Of a DNA stretch of 64,000 nt, positions 43,731 through 53,046 are shown in pieces. Position 1 is the stretch's first letter; every line of letters begins with the position of its first letter. Source of the DNA: Romboutsia faecis (lineage in GTDB: Bacteria > Bacillota > Clostridia > Peptostreptococcales > Peptostreptococcaceae); assembly GCF_014323405.1 (NCBI RefSeq), contig NZ_JACRWE010000003.1:506535-570534 (forward strand), read 5' to 3'. The notes under the pieces were generated by a model. That model had not been told where the DNA came from. It saw nothing but the letters and a program-made list of their open reading frames with translations, and searched no databases. Both the position numbers and the translations under genes were made by a program.

Positions 43731-46214
43731 CTATATTAACTTACAAATTTCCTTTTTATTTTCTAAAGCTTCTAAATATTTTTCGAGTATTACAGCCCTA
43801 ATACTCTCATATCTAATATAATTAGGTAAATTTTTCTTAATTATGCTTATTTTTTCTTCTCCAAATGCATTACAAGCATTTATAATAAGGTCAGCTTCTT
43901 CATCATTATAAAATGCTTTTAAGTTTAATTTAAATTTGATTTCTTGATTTTCTTTTATATAATCATATACATATCCTAAAATTGTTGATATAGAAGTTTC
44001 AAGTTCTTCACCTACAAAATTAATATCTTTTCCTTGATTTAATAAGTCTAAAGCTATTTCATTATTCTTTCTGCTCTCTCCGTCTATAACAACTTTTAAC
44101 TTTTCTTTTTCATTCCAATTAACGTTCATATTATTTTCTATTATATGATCTTCAACTAAACGTAATATTTCTTGACCATATTTTTCAATCTTAACAGGTC
44201 CAATTCCTGAAATATCATTTAGCTGTTCTGTAGTTCTAGGATATCTACCACTTATTTCTTTTAGGGTATTATTACCTAATATTCTATATGAAGTTACTTC
44301 CTCTTCTTTAGCATATCTATCTCTTAATTCTTTTAGCTTTTTATATAGATTTATATCAGTTTTGACAAATAAAAACTCTTCATCTTTAGCATTTTTATCT
44401 CGATTTATTTTTTCTTCTTTTTTTATATCTTTTTCTAATATATATTGTTCTATTACTTTAATAAATTTATTTGAGTACTTTTCATATTTAATTTCTCCAA
44501 CACCTGATATACTAAGCATATCTTCTTTATTAGTTGCATAAATAGATGCCATTGTTTTTAACACACTATCACCGAATACCATGTAAGGAGCTATTTTTTC
44601 TTCAGATGCAATCTCATATCTTAATGATTTTAATCTTTCATATAATTCATCATTTGTATTTAAAGATTTACTTATTATAGTTTCTTTAAATTTAACCTCC
44701 ACTTCACCTTTTAATACTTTCATAGATAAATCATTTAACTTCACGGTTGGGTAAGTTCCATTATATCCTATATTTTTTACTAATTCTAAGTAACCATGAG
44801 AAACTAGTGTATTTATAAATATTTTTAAATTTTCATTTGAATACTCCTTCATTATTCCATAGGTAGAAAGTTCATCAAATCCAAAGTCTAATAGTTTTTT
44901 ATTCTTAGATCCTATAAGTACATCTACAATAATATTCACTCCATAACTCTTTTTCATTCTATATATACATGATATAACTTTCTGAGCATCTAAAGTTTTA
45001 TCTATTATCTCTCCTTCAGTTAAACAATTGCTACAATTATTACACTCCTCTAAAAGAGTTTCACCAAAATAAGATAATATACTTTTTCTATAACAATCAT
45101 TGCTATAAATCAAGTCTTTCATTTGCTGAAGTTTTTCATGCTGGAATAACTTCCTCTTATTGTTATCTATACTTATGTCGATTAAATACTGCTGTATATG
45201 AATATCTCCTGGAGAGAATAAAAGAATACATTCACTTTTTTGATTATCTCTTCCTGCTCTACCTATTTCTTGATAATAATTTTCTATACTTTGAGGCATA
45301 TTATAATGTATTACCCACCTAATATTAGGTTTATCGATACCCATACCAAAGGCATTAGTAGCAACAATTATATTAACTTTATCATTGATAAAATCTTCTT
45401 GATTTATTTTTCTTTCTTCTTGTGATAAACCAGCATGATATTTTGATACTGAATATCCTCTTTTATATAATCCTTCATATATTTTTTCTACATCTTTCCT
45501 TGTAGCTGCATAAATAATTCCATTTTCTTTTTTATGATTTTCTAAGTAATCAATAATATATTTATTTTTACTAGATGACTTCACTATGTTTATATATAAA
45601 TTTTCTCTATTAAATCCAGTTATATAAATATCTGGATTTAATAATCTTAAACTAGCAATAATATCTTTCCTTACCTCTTGAGATGCCGTTGCTGTAAATG
45701 CAGTTACTACTGGTCTATTTAATAATTTTTCTATAAATGAATAAATCTTAGTATAACTTATCCTAAAATCATGCCCCCATTGAGATACACAATGAGCCTC
45801 ATCTACAGCTATTTGGCTTACATTTTTATCTTTTATAAGATTGATAAATTCATAGCTATCTAATCTCTCTGGAGCTACATAAATAATTTTATATTCATTA
45901 TTTTTAATATTTTCTAGAATCTCATTAAATTCACTACTACTTAGAGAACTATTAATATATGTTGCATTAATTCCCATAGTTTTTAAAGCATCTACCTGAT
46001 CCTTCATTAAAGATATTAGGGGTGAAATAACTAATGTAATTCCATCTAATAATAAAGCTGGAACTTGATAGCAGATAGATTTACCTCCACCTGTTGGCAT
46101 AATAGCAAGAACATCATTTCTATTTATAATAGAGTTTATTATATCTTCTTGGCCTCTCCTAAAATTCGTATATCCATAATACTTAGTTAATATATCTAAA
46201 GGTTTTAAACTCAT
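43731..46214 (-). CDS. recQ: ATP-dependent DNA helicase RecQ with two HRDC domains and a helicase HTH tail
   Basis: This 827-aa 3'-5' helicase of recombination and repair shows motif 0 FRRGQEDII near residue 18, Walker A PTGGGKSICYQ near residue 41, motif II DEAHCVSQWGHDFR near residue 138 and motif VI QEIGRAGRDNQ near residue 318. A zinc-binding CYRKSIL..CNNCSNC follows, then the RQC winged helix. The C-terminus has two HRDC domains (about residues 525-595 and 625-695), where many RecQ proteins have one, and a last HTH_40-type domain (from SRKNNEIALDLL). It is alone in its transcript, next to the gene-free region. Confidence 0.95.
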   Translation of the reverse strand: MSLKPLDILTKYYGYTNFRRGQEDIINSIINRNDVLAIMPTGGGKSICYQVPALLLDGITLVISPLISLMKDQVDALKTMGINATYINSSLSSSEFNEILENIKNNEYKIIYVAPERLDSYEFINLIKDKNVSQIAVDEAHCVSQWGHDFRISYTKIYSFIEKLLNRPVVTAFTATASQEVRKDIIASLRLLNPDIYITGFNRENLYINIVKSSSKNKYIIDYLENHKKENGIIYAATRKDVEKIYEGLYKRGYSVSKYHAGLSQEERKINQEDFINDKVNIIVATNAFGMGIDKPNIRWVIHYNMPQSIENYYQEIGRAGRDNQKSECILLFSPGDIHIQQYLIDISIDNNKRKLFQHEKLQQMKDLIYSNDCYRKSILSYFGETLLEECNNCSNCLTEGEIIDKTLDAQKVISCIYRMKKSYGVNIIVDVLIGSKNKKLLDFGFDELSTYGIMKEYSNENLKIFINTLVSHGYLELVKNIGYNGTYPTVKLNDLSMKVLKGEVEVKFKETIISKSLNTNDELYERLKSLRYEIASEEKIAPYMVFGDSVLKTMASIYATNKEDMLSISGVGEIKYEKYSNKFIKVIEQYILEKDIKKEEKINRDKNAKDEEFLFVKTDINLYKKLKELRDRYAKEEEVTSYRILGNNTLKEISGRYPRTTEQLNDISGIGPVKIEKYGQEILRLVEDHIIENNMNVNWNEKEKLKVVIDGESRKNNEIALDLLNQGKDINFVGEELETSISTILGYVYDYIKENQEIKFKLNLKAFYNDEEADLIINACNAFGEEKISIIKKNLPNYIRYESIRAVILEKYLEALENKKEICKLI

Positions 46215-46497
46215 TTTTTCCTCCTAGTAACCGAACTTATGTTTGCTTTAATTATAATCTATTTATTTATATTTTATTCAAGCATATTATTATTTTATAT
46301 TATCATAAACTTATTTAAATTTATTAACATTCTTTAATAAACTTATTTTTTTATGATAAATACATTTATTCATATATAGTTTTAATTTATATATAATCTC
46401 ATCATATAGCAATTTTCTATAGTAAAGTAAATTAAATATATTTATAAGCAATAGTTTGTATATTTTTATTATAGTAATAAATTATGGAGGTATGGCA

Positions 46498-46905
46498 ATG
46501 TACTATAACTATATAGAAGATCTAAGTATTGATAAACAGAAACTTCTAAAAAAATATTCTCTATCTCTTAATGATGAGTTAATTTGGGAATTTAATCATA
46601 AAAAATATTATAAAGTTAAATACTTCACTCATAAATTTGCTATTAAACACTCTACATTAAGTCTCTTATTTCATATCTACAAGCTTTGTTATGCAAAAAT
46701 AAAATATTTCGAAAATAACTTTGAAAAATATGAACCTTTAAAGTATAGCTATAAGGAAGGCTTCTTTAAATGTGAACTATATGACATGGAGTTCATGATT
46801 CATAAAAGTAGCAATATTATAATAGATCTAAGAAACTTAAGCGAAATAAAAACCATAGAAGATTTTAGAAGTTTTTGTAAATATCTAGAAAGCTTTGAAA
46901 AATAA
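46498..46905 (+). CDS. Hypothetical protein, 135 aa
   Basis: This soluble, Lys/Tyr/Phe-rich protein begins MYYNYIEDLSIDKQKLLKKY. The start at 46498 is chosen because GGAGG sits seven bases ahead. An upstream ATG would have the site overlapping it. No domain, membrane segment or signal peptide is recognised. Its predicted fold is mixed helices and strands. It is encoded divergently from recQ and ends in a strong terminator shared with the alanine symporter gene. Function unknown. Confidence 0.7.
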   Translation: MYYNYIEDLSIDKQKLLKKYSLSLNDELIWEFNHKKYYKVKYFTHKFAIKHSTLSLLFHIYKLCYAKIKYFENNFEKYEPLKYSYKEGFFKCELYDMEFMIHKSSNIIIDLRNLSEIKTIEDFRSFCKYLESFEK

Positions 46906-46907
46906 AA

Positions 46908-46939
46908 AGGCGTGCATCAAATTAATTTGATACACGCTT
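46908..46939. terminator. Shared bidirectional terminator
   Basis: AGGCGTGCATCAAATT pairs with AATTTGATACACGCTT, with two G-U or mismatch positions. It lies between the 135-aa gene and the symporter gene. Confidence 0.8.
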
Positions 46940-46947
46940 ATTATGTC

Positions 46948-48372
46948 TTAAGCAGTTACTTCATCTTTATCACGTTTCCATTCAGTTACATTTTCAAGAC
47001 CTTCTATTTTTGAAGAGTCAAATATAGGATCTTCTATACCTGCTTTTCTTTGTTCTTCATAATCTTTTAATACTCTAAAAGCATATTTTCCTAAAAATGC
47101 TATTGCTATTAAGTTTATTATTGCCATTAATCCCATAAACACATCTGCCAAATTCCAAACTATTTCTATTTGAGCTACAGATCCAAATAAAACAAATCCA
47201 ACAACTGCTACTCTAAATATTGTCATTGTAGATTTACTATTATTCATAAACTCAACATTTGACTGACCATAGTAGTAGTTACCAACTATTGAGCTGAATG
47301 CAAATAATAATATACAAACTGCTATAAATATATTTCCTATTGGACCTATATGATAAGCTAAAGCTTCTTGTGTTAATCCTATACCTTCAGCTGAACTTGT
47401 TGCATACCCTGGGTATAAAAGCACTACAAATGCTGTACAAGAACATATTATTAAAGTGTCAACAAAAACTCCAAGAGCTTGTATTAAACCTTGCTTAACT
47501 GGATGTGATACTTCTGCTGTTGCAGCAGCATTAGGAGCACTCCCCATACCTGCTTCATTTGAGAATAAACCTCTTTTTACACCAACAAGTATTATTCCAC
47601 CCATTGTACCCATCGACATACTTCTAAAATCAAGAGCATTCGTAAATATTAATTTTATTATATTAGGTAACTCTGTTATATTAGTTACTACTACAAATAA
47701 AGAAACTAATATATATAAGACTGCAAGAATTGGAACAATAACTTCAGATACTTTTGCTATTCTGTGAGATCCACCAAATATTACTATTGCAGTTACTGCA
47801 GCTATTACTAGACCTAAACCAAATCTATTAATTCCAAAAGCATTATTAAATGCAGCTGTTATGGTATTTGCTTGAACTGCATTAAATACAAATGCAAAAC
47901 AAATAGTTATAAGAACTGAGAACATAACTCCCATCCACTTTTTATTTAGACCTTGCTCCATATAATAAGCAGGTCCACCTCTATATGAATTTCCATCTTT
48001 TACTTTATAAATTTGAGCTAACGTACTTTCTACAAATCCTGATGCCGAACCTATTAACGCTATAAGCCACATCCAGAATATCGCCCCAGGTCCACCAGCA
48101 ACAACAGCAATAGCTATACCAGCTATGTTACCTGTACCTACTCTAGATGCTGTACTAATACAAAATGCTTGGAAAGAAGATATTTTTCCTTCTTTTTTTG
48201 CATTTTTGGAAGCTCCATCTCCTAAAAGTTTAAACATCTCTTTGAAAAACCTAAATTGTACAAAGTTTGTCTTTACTGTAAAGTAAATTCCTAAAACAAT
48301 AAGCATTGCTATTAGTATGTAAGTCCAAATAAAGTCATTAACTTGTAATACTAATTTGTTTAATAATTCCAT
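46948..48372 (-). CDS. Sodium:alanine symporter (AGCS family)
   Basis: This 474-aa membrane protein with about 11 helices imports alanine or glycine with Na+. Family motifs: FCISTASRVGTGNIAGIAIAVVAGGPGAIFWMW in pieces near residue 70-100, GGPAYYMEQGL near residue 133 and LFSNEAGMGSAPNAAATA near residue 270. The C-terminal tail is acidic and in the cytoplasm. The leader upstream is AT-rich, with no riboswitch seen, so glycine control is not supported. Alanine import would suit sporulation germinant metabolism in clostridia (context only). Confidence 0.93.
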   Translation of the reverse strand: MELLNKLVLQVNDFIWTYILIAMLIVLGIYFTVKTNFVQFRFFKEMFKLLGDGASKNAKKEGKISSFQAFCISTASRVGTGNIAGIAIAVVAGGPGAIFWMWLIALIGSASGFVESTLAQIYKVKDGNSYRGGPAYYMEQGLNKKWMGVMFSVLITICFAFVFNAVQANTITAAFNNAFGINRFGLGLVIAAVTAIVIFGGSHRIAKVSEVIVPILAVLYILVSLFVVVTNITELPNIIKLIFTNALDFRSMSMGTMGGIILVGVKRGLFSNEAGMGSAPNAAATAEVSHPVKQGLIQALGVFVDTLIICSCTAFVVLLYPGYATSSAEGIGLTQEALAYHIGPIGNIFIAVCILLFAFSSIVGNYYYGQSNVEFMNNSKSTMTIFRVAVVGFVLFGSVAQIEIVWNLADVFMGLMAIINLIAIAFLGKYAFRVLKDYEEQRKAGIEDPIFDSSKIEGLENVTEWKRDKDEVTA

Positions 48373-48661
48373 TATTAATTCCCCCTATTTATTATTTATT
48401 TTTCGTATTAATTTTCTTGTTATCTAAATAAATTAAATTTTCTATAAAAATGCAATTTATTGATTTCTTTATTCATTTATACTTATTATATGTTATTTTT
48501 TTATAAAATACAATAGATAAAATGCAAATTCATTTTTATAAATTGCAAATTCCCCATATACAAATCATTTTCCTCTTTAGCTCTTCTTAAGATTCATGAA
48601 TTTTTTACTACTTATTTAATTTGTAGAAATATTCTATAATTGATAAAGATTTTCAAACTCG
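48373..48661. other. Gene-free leader between two divergent transporters
   Basis: AT-rich (over 80 percent). I see no open frame with a ribosome binding site and no riboswitch core. The EamA promoter lies at its right end. Confidence 0.4.
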
Positions 48662-48691
48662 TTTAAATTCCTACATTTTTTATGTTATAAT
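48662..48691 (+). promoter_or_regulatory. Promoter of the EamA-like gene
   Basis: TTTAAA (48662-48667) and TATAAT (48686-48691) are 18 bases apart. The TG one base before the -10 makes it an extended type. Transcription would start near 48698, 29 bases before the ATG. Confidence 0.5.
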
Positions 48692-48726
48692 ATTTATATT
48701 AATATATATATAGAGAGGATTTTTAT

Positions 48727-49155
48727 ATGAACTCATGGTTATTATACGCTTTATTAGCAGCAGTAAGCGCAAGCTTCGTAACAATATTTACAAAGATAGG
48801 TATTAATAATTTATCACCTTCATTAGCAACAGCAGTACGCTCTATAATTATGGCCCTATTTTTAATTTCTGTATCTTTCTTTAAAGGAGATTTAAATAAT
48901 ATCAATCAATTATTTGAATATAAAAAAGATTTTGTTTATTTAGTTTTTGCAGGAATTTCAGGAGCACTTTCATGGTTATTTTTAAATATAGCTTTAAAAA
49001 CAGGAAAAACGTGGCAAGTAGCACCTATAGATAAATTATCAGTTGTTATAACAGTAGTTGTATCAATCTTAATTTTCAAAGAACAAATTTCAATAAAAGG
49101 AATTGTAGGGGTTATGCTAATAGCTTTAGGAACGATTTTTGTCGCTTTAGGATAA
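48727..49155 (+). CDS. Small EamA-family transporter, single half
   Basis: This 142-aa protein has five hydrophobic segments, corresponding to one EamA/DMT domain (pattern ALLAAVSASFVTIFTKIGI at the start and FKEQISIKGIVGVMLIALGTIFV at the end). Full DMT transporters hold two such halves in one chain. Single-domain members act as dimers. Substrate unknown. GAGAGG lies 7-8 bases ahead of the ATG, with a good promoter. It probably shares a transcript with the YdbC-like gene. Confidence 0.85.
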   Translation: MNSWLLYALLAAVSASFVTIFTKIGINNLSPSLATAVRSIIMALFLISVSFFKGDLNNINQLFEYKKDFVYLVFAGISGALSWLFLNIALKTGKTWQVAPIDKLSVVITVVVSILIFKEQISIKGIVGVMLIALGTIFVALG

Positions 49156-49211
49156 ATACTTATTGTATATGGTATAATAGTAATTATTTAAAAAGAAAGG
49201 AAGATTATTTT

Positions 49212-49433
49212 ATGGCTGGAATTAAATATGATATAGAAAAAGAAATAGGTGTAATTTCTCAATCATCTAAAGGATGGAATAAAGAACTCAATTTAGTTAG
49301 TTGGAATAACAGAGAAGCTAAATATGATATAAGAGATTGGGATGAAACTCATCAAAAAATGGGTAAAGGTATTACATTTACGAGAGAAGAGCTGTTAAAT
49401 TTAAAAGAATTATTAAATAGTATTGATATTTAA
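49212..49433 (+). CDS. YdbC/PC4-like single-stranded nucleic-acid-binding protein
   Basis: This 73-aa protein has the PC4/YdbC fold: four strands and one helix. Signature residues are KGWNKELNLVSWNNREAKYDIRDW (split by strands) and FTREELLNLKELL. Known YdbC from lactococcal and other Firmicutes binds ssDNA and resembles the eukaryotic coactivator PC4. AAGGAAG precedes the ATG. It ends at a 20-bp perfect terminator. It probably acts in transcription or repair. Confidence 0.85.
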   Translation: MAGIKYDIEKEIGVISQSSKGWNKELNLVSWNNREAKYDIRDWDETHQKMGKGITFTREELLNLKELLNSIDI

Positions 49434-49446
49434 TACCTACATAGAA

Positions 49447-49497
49447 AATGAGAGCCTAATGTTATATTTGTGGCAATTATAACATTAGGCTCTCATT
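49447..49497. terminator. 20-bp perfect bidirectional terminator
   Basis: Arms 49447-49466 and 49478-49497 are exact complements around an 11-base loop, between the convergent YdbC and NifX-like genes. Confidence 0.9.
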
Positions 49498-49523
49498 ATT
49501 TATATCATATTCTTTTATCCTTC

Positions 49524-49895
49524 TTAGTGATGGCCGCAACCGTCATGCGAGCAAGTGTGATTTGATGGGAATTCTTCAAGCTTATTTTCTTTATATAGCT
49601 CAATATTTTCTTTTATTGTATCACCTTGTGATTTATATACTTTAACACCCATAGAATTTAATTTCATTATAGCGCCTTGACCTATTCCTCCTACTATAAC
49701 TGCATCAACAACATTACCTTGCAATGCCTTTAGTGGTTGACATTTTCCATGCTCATGATGTAAATCCTGGTTATTTATTTCAGTTACTTCTTGATTTTCT
49801 AAATTACAAATTACAAATAATGGTGCTGATCCAAAATGTCCATAAGGTTTACTTTCTAATCCTTTATTTACCTCTACTGGTATACAAATTTTCAT
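49524..49895 (-). CDS. NifX/NifB-family cluster-binding protein with metal-binding C-terminus
   Basis: This 123-aa protein of the dinitrogenase iron-molybdenum cofactor biosynthesis (NifX/YncB) fold shows PYGHFGSAPLFVI near residue 17, DAVIVGGIGQGAIMKL near residue 63 and a His/Cys-rich tail (HTCSHDGCGHH) that could bind a metal. No nitrogen-fixation gene is present. In anaerobes such proteins are common next to ArsR or MTH1175-type genes and their role is unclear. It is coupled to the ArsR gene (one base between stop and start). Confidence 0.85.
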   Translation of the reverse strand: MKICIPVEVNKGLESKPYGHFGSAPLFVICNLENQEVTEINNQDLHHEHGKCQPLKALQGNVVDAVIVGGIGQGAIMKLNSMGVKVYKSQGDTIKENIELYKENKLEEFPSNHTCSHDGCGHH

Positions 49896-49896
49896 T

Positions 49897-50268
49897 TTAA
49901 AATCCTCCCTTTTTACAACACTTGTTTATTGATTTACAATTGCTTTTACATCCAATATTATTTATAGAATTTAAATCATCATCTTCAATAAAAATATCTA
50001 TTGGATTTCCTTTAATAAAATTAATAAATGATACACATTGATTAAAAGCTTCTTTATCAACACTATAAAATACAAAGTAACCTTCTTTAGTACCTTTAAG
50101 TATTCCAGCTTCTTTAAGTACTTTTATATGTTGAGAGACAGCTGAATCTGATATTCCTAAAAACTTAGACATCCCTTTTTGGCATATATTTCTTTTAGAT
50201 GACAATACCAATATCTTAAGCCTAGTTTCATCACTTAAGGCCTTAAATACTTTACTTATATTTTCCAT
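49897..50268 (-). CDS. ArsR/SmtB-family repressor with Cys-rich tail
   Basis: This 123-aa winged-helix regulator shows KALSDETRLKILVLSSKRN near residue 9, the recognition helix SDSAVSQHIKVLKEAG near residue 41 and the wing VFYSVD. The C-terminus CKSNCKSINKCCKKG can bind metal or iron-sulfur and suggests metal or redox sensing. Its palindrome operator lies 14 bases upstream of the start. It should control itself and the NifX-like gene. The inducer is unknown. Confidence 0.88.
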   Translation of the reverse strand: MENISKVFKALSDETRLKILVLSSKRNICQKGMSKFLGISDSAVSQHIKVLKEAGILKGTKEGYFVFYSVDKEAFNQCVSFINFIKGNPIDIFIEDDDLNSINNIGCKSNCKSINKCCKKGGF

Positions 50269-50281
50269 GTATCACCTCTTG

Positions 50282-50303
50282 TAATTAAGTGTTTACTTAA
50301 TTA
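50282..50303. promoter_or_regulatory. ArsR-type operator
   Basis: Arms TAATTAAGT (50282-50290) and ACTTAATTA (50295-50303) are exact complements around GTTT, right before the ribosome binding site of the ArsR gene. This is the usual 9-4-9 style of ArsR/SmtB sites. Confidence 0.7.
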
Positions 50304-50368
50304 AATTATAATAATCTTAATTAATTTTATCAAGTCTTATTTAAAATACCTAAAAAAATAAATAAAAA

Positions 50369-50410
50369 AAGATATAAAGTAAATTTTTTCAAAATTTATC
50401 TTTATATCTT
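50369..50410 (-). terminator. Terminator after the thioredoxin reductase-like gene
   Basis: AAGATATAAAG pairs with CTTTATATCTT, and the inner AAATTTT/AAAATTT pairs around TTC. The minus-strand exit is TTTTTTTATTT. Confidence 0.8.
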
Positions 50411-50434
50411 CTTAAATAAATTAATTATTTAAAC

Positions 50435-51343
50435 TTATCTTTGCTCTAATTTTTCCTTTTTTCTTGCTTCCATCTTTAACTTATCTAAATAAGATACTGC
50501 ATTTAATGCAGCGATTTGACCTTGACCTGCTGATTTAATATATGAGTATGGCTTTCCTGCACAATCACCACAAGCAAAGCATCCATCTATATTAGTCTTC
50601 ATGTTTATATCTACTATTACATGAGGTCCATCAGTTTCAAGACCTGGTACAAGAGATTTTAATGAAGCACTATCTTTTATTACAAATACTCCATCTACAT
50701 CAATATCTTTCTCTTTAAAAGATACCTTATTTACAAGAGTCTCTCCTTGTATCTGTATAGGTCTATCATTTATAACTTCTATAGAAGTATCTAATTCATG
50801 ATTACCTCTCATTAATGATTCATTTTTATACATTGGTATAAAATAAGTTTTAGATGCAATTTCACTTAAGAAATTAGCTTCTTCTTCTGACTCCTTATTA
50901 TATCCTATTATAGCTACTTTTTTATCTCTATATAAAGGAGCATCGCAAGTTGCGCAATACCCAACTCCTTTTCCTAGAAATTCTTCTTCTCCTTTAATAG
51001 GCTTGCCATATTCAACTCCAGTTGCAAGTATAACTGTTGTTGCTTCATACATCGAGTCGCCAGACATTAATGCAAAATAATCACCCATTGAGTAGATGTT
51101 ATTTATTCTTTTTTCACATATATCAATATCTAAATTTTTTACATGTTCTAAAAATTTATCTTTTAACTCTACTCCACTTATATCATAAAACCCTAAATAG
51201 TTATCTATCGAAGGTGCTTTAGTAAGCTTATTGCTTAAATTTTCATTTCCAAATAATATAATATTCTTATTTCTTATTTTTGCATTTATAGCAGCTGATA
51301 ATCCCGCAGGTCCACTACCTACTATTGCTATATCATATCTCAT
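50435..51343 (-). CDS. Thioredoxin reductase-like flavoprotein, probably ferredoxin-dependent (FFTR type)
   Basis: This 302-aa protein of the thioredoxin reductase fold shows the FAD motif VGSGPAGLSAA near residue 8, the active disulfide CATC (Cys130, Cys133) and ACGDCAGKPYSYIKSAGQGQ near residue 263. In the NADPH domain the usual GGGDSA reads GYNKESEEE and the HRR..R phosphate-binding segment reads PMYKNESL, so NADPH binding is not supported. This loss is the hallmark of clostridial ferredoxin-dependent flavin thioredoxin reductases. The start at 51343 follows AGGTGA. It is 17 bases after trxA in one operon. Confidence 0.88.
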   Translation of the reverse strand: MRYDIAIVGSGPAGLSAAINAKIRNKNIILFGNENLSNKLTKAPSIDNYLGFYDISGVELKDKFLEHVKNLDIDICEKRINNIYSMGDYFALMSGDSMYEATTVILATGVEYGKPIKGEEEFLGKGVGYCATCDAPLYRDKKVAIIGYNKESEEEANFLSEIASKTYFIPMYKNESLMRGNHELDTSIEVINDRPIQIQGETLVNKVSFKEKDIDVDGVFVIKDSASLKSLVPGLETDGPHVIVDINMKTNIDGCFACGDCAGKPYSYIKSAGQGQIAALNAVSYLDKLKMEARKKEKLEQR

Positions 51344-51360
51344 AATATCACCTATCATTT

Positions 51361-51678
51361 TTATAAGTAAGATTCAACCTTAGCTTTTATTTGTTCCTTA
51401 GGTATAAATCCTATCATTTTGTCTACTACCTTACCATCTTTAAATATTATCATCGTTGGTACTGTTGATACACTAAATTGTTGAGCTATTTCTAAACTTT
51501 GATCTACATCTAATTTCAAGAACTTAGCCTTACCATCCATTTCTGTTCCTAATGCTTCAAATACTGGTGCTAACATCTTACAAGGACCACACCAAGTTGC
51601 GAAAAAGTCTACTACAACTACTCCTTGTTTTTCTTCTACTTCACTTCTAAATTCTGATGTTTTTATTATTTTAGCCAT
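51361..51678 (-). CDS. trxA: Thioredoxin
   Basis: This 105-aa classical thioredoxin has the active-site WCGPC (Cys30, Cys33) and the cis-proline VSTVPTMIIF near residue 75. It reduces protein disulfides and is itself reduced by the flavoprotein encoded 17 bases downstream. GGAGG precedes the ATG. No promoter motif is pointed out because the leader is very AT-rich. Confidence 0.95.
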   Translation of the reverse strand: MAKIIKTSEFRSEVEEKQGVVVVDFFATWCGPCKMLAPVFEALGTEMDGKAKFLKLDVDQSLEIAQQFSVSTVPTMIIFKDGKVVDKMIGFIPKEQIKAKVESYL

Positions 51679-51810
51679 ATTAATTTCCTCCTAGTTCTTC
51701 TCTATAATTATATTATGATATTTTCTTAATATAGTTATTATATTTTATAAAAATTTCTAATATTTGTTAATATAATTATACCCATGAATTATCCAACAAA
51801 TCAAATTTTT

Positions 51811-53046
51811 TTAATTTGCCTTTTTAGTCTTAGGTATTTTTATTTCAAATACTGTATATTCTCCAATTTTAGAATCAACATTAATATCATATTTTAAATT
51901 AATACTAAGCATTTTAGCTATTGAGAGTCCAATTCCTGAACCATCTATATATTTACTTCTTACAGCGTCACTTCTAAAGAATCTATCAAAAACATACTTT
52001 ATTTCATCTTCCTTAATACCTATACCTGTATCCTTTATAGACAATTTTATATTATTATCTTCTTCCTTAAGATTTATAAATATACCATCATACTCATTAG
52101 TATATTTAAAAGCATTATCTATAAAAATTAGAATTAATTGTCTTAATTTATTTTTATCCGTAACTATTATTTTATTCTCTAATTCACTTTTAAAAATAAA
52201 TTCTTTATCTTGCATCTCTGCTATTTCTTCATAATCTTTATATATTTCACATACTATATTCTCTATATCTATGTTTTCGAAATTCATTTTAGATATATAA
52301 TCTTCTTTGGTAAGTGATAAAAGATCGTTTATCATCTTTTTCATTCTTCTTGTTTCTCTCATAGCATCTGCCACTGTTTCTACTTCATCGTTTATTGTAT
52401 TTTCAGGATTCTTTAACATCCCTTCTAATTTAGATGATATTATAGAAATTGGAGTTCTAAGTTCATGTGAGGCATCCTGTATAAAACTAGCTTGATTATT
52501 CCATGCTGTTTCTATAGGGACTAATGCTTTCTTTGTAAGGTATATAGCAATAAAATAAGCTACTATTAATGATATTAGTATTCCTATAATCAGCGAAAAA
52601 ACAAGTTGCTTTAATGAGCTAAGTTCTGAATCAATATTTCTTATTATCTCAATAGTGTATTTTCCAATATTTAAATTAAGAACTCTAAATGCGTAACCAT
52701 TATCTGACCATGTAAAGAAAGTATCCTTTTTAGAATTATTTATTTCAGGATATATATTTTCAAAATACCTATTTTCAGTATAATATCTTATTTTTCCATT
52801 TTCATATACATAAACCATATTTCTTGGATCTTCAAGAATAATAGGATTGAACATTGAACTTCTATTAAATTGTACACTTATTGATTCTAATTCTTCTTCT
52901 ATTTTACTATCTATATTAGTATATGTAAGTTCTTTAAAATAAAAGAATATAAAAATAGAAAAAATCAGTAAGAATCCCCCGACAACAAATAAATTTATTT
53001 TTATTAATCTTTGTTTTGTATCAGTAAATACATTTTTATTTATCAT
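51811..53046 (-). CDS. Two-component sensor histidine kinase
   Basis: This 411-aa membrane kinase has two transmembrane helices (about residues 15-35 and 145-168) flanking an extracellular domain of about 110 residues. The phosphoacceptor SHELRTP is near residue 200, N-box IDNAFKYT near 310, and G boxes DTGIGI and GSGIGLSIA follow. The start at 53046 overlaps the response regulator by 11 bases. No HAMP is evident. Signal unknown; target genes could be the small gene or lipoprotein that follow at 53.8-54.9 kb (context only). Confidence 0.88.
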   Translation of the reverse strand: MINKNVFTDTKQRLIKINLFVVGGFLLIFSIFIFFYFKELTYTNIDSKIEEELESISVQFNRSSMFNPIILEDPRNMVYVYENGKIRYYTENRYFENIYPEINNSKKDTFFTWSDNGYAFRVLNLNIGKYTIEIIRNIDSELSSLKQLVFSLIIGILISLIVAYFIAIYLTKKALVPIETAWNNQASFIQDASHELRTPISIISSKLEGMLKNPENTINDEVETVADAMRETRRMKKMINDLLSLTKEDYISKMNFENIDIENIVCEIYKDYEEIAEMQDKEFIFKSELENKIIVTDKNKLRQLILIFIDNAFKYTNEYDGIFINLKEEDNNIKLSIKDTGIGIKEDEIKYVFDRFFRSDAVRSKYIDGSGIGLSIAKMLSINLKYDINVDSKIGEYTVFEIKIPKTKKAN

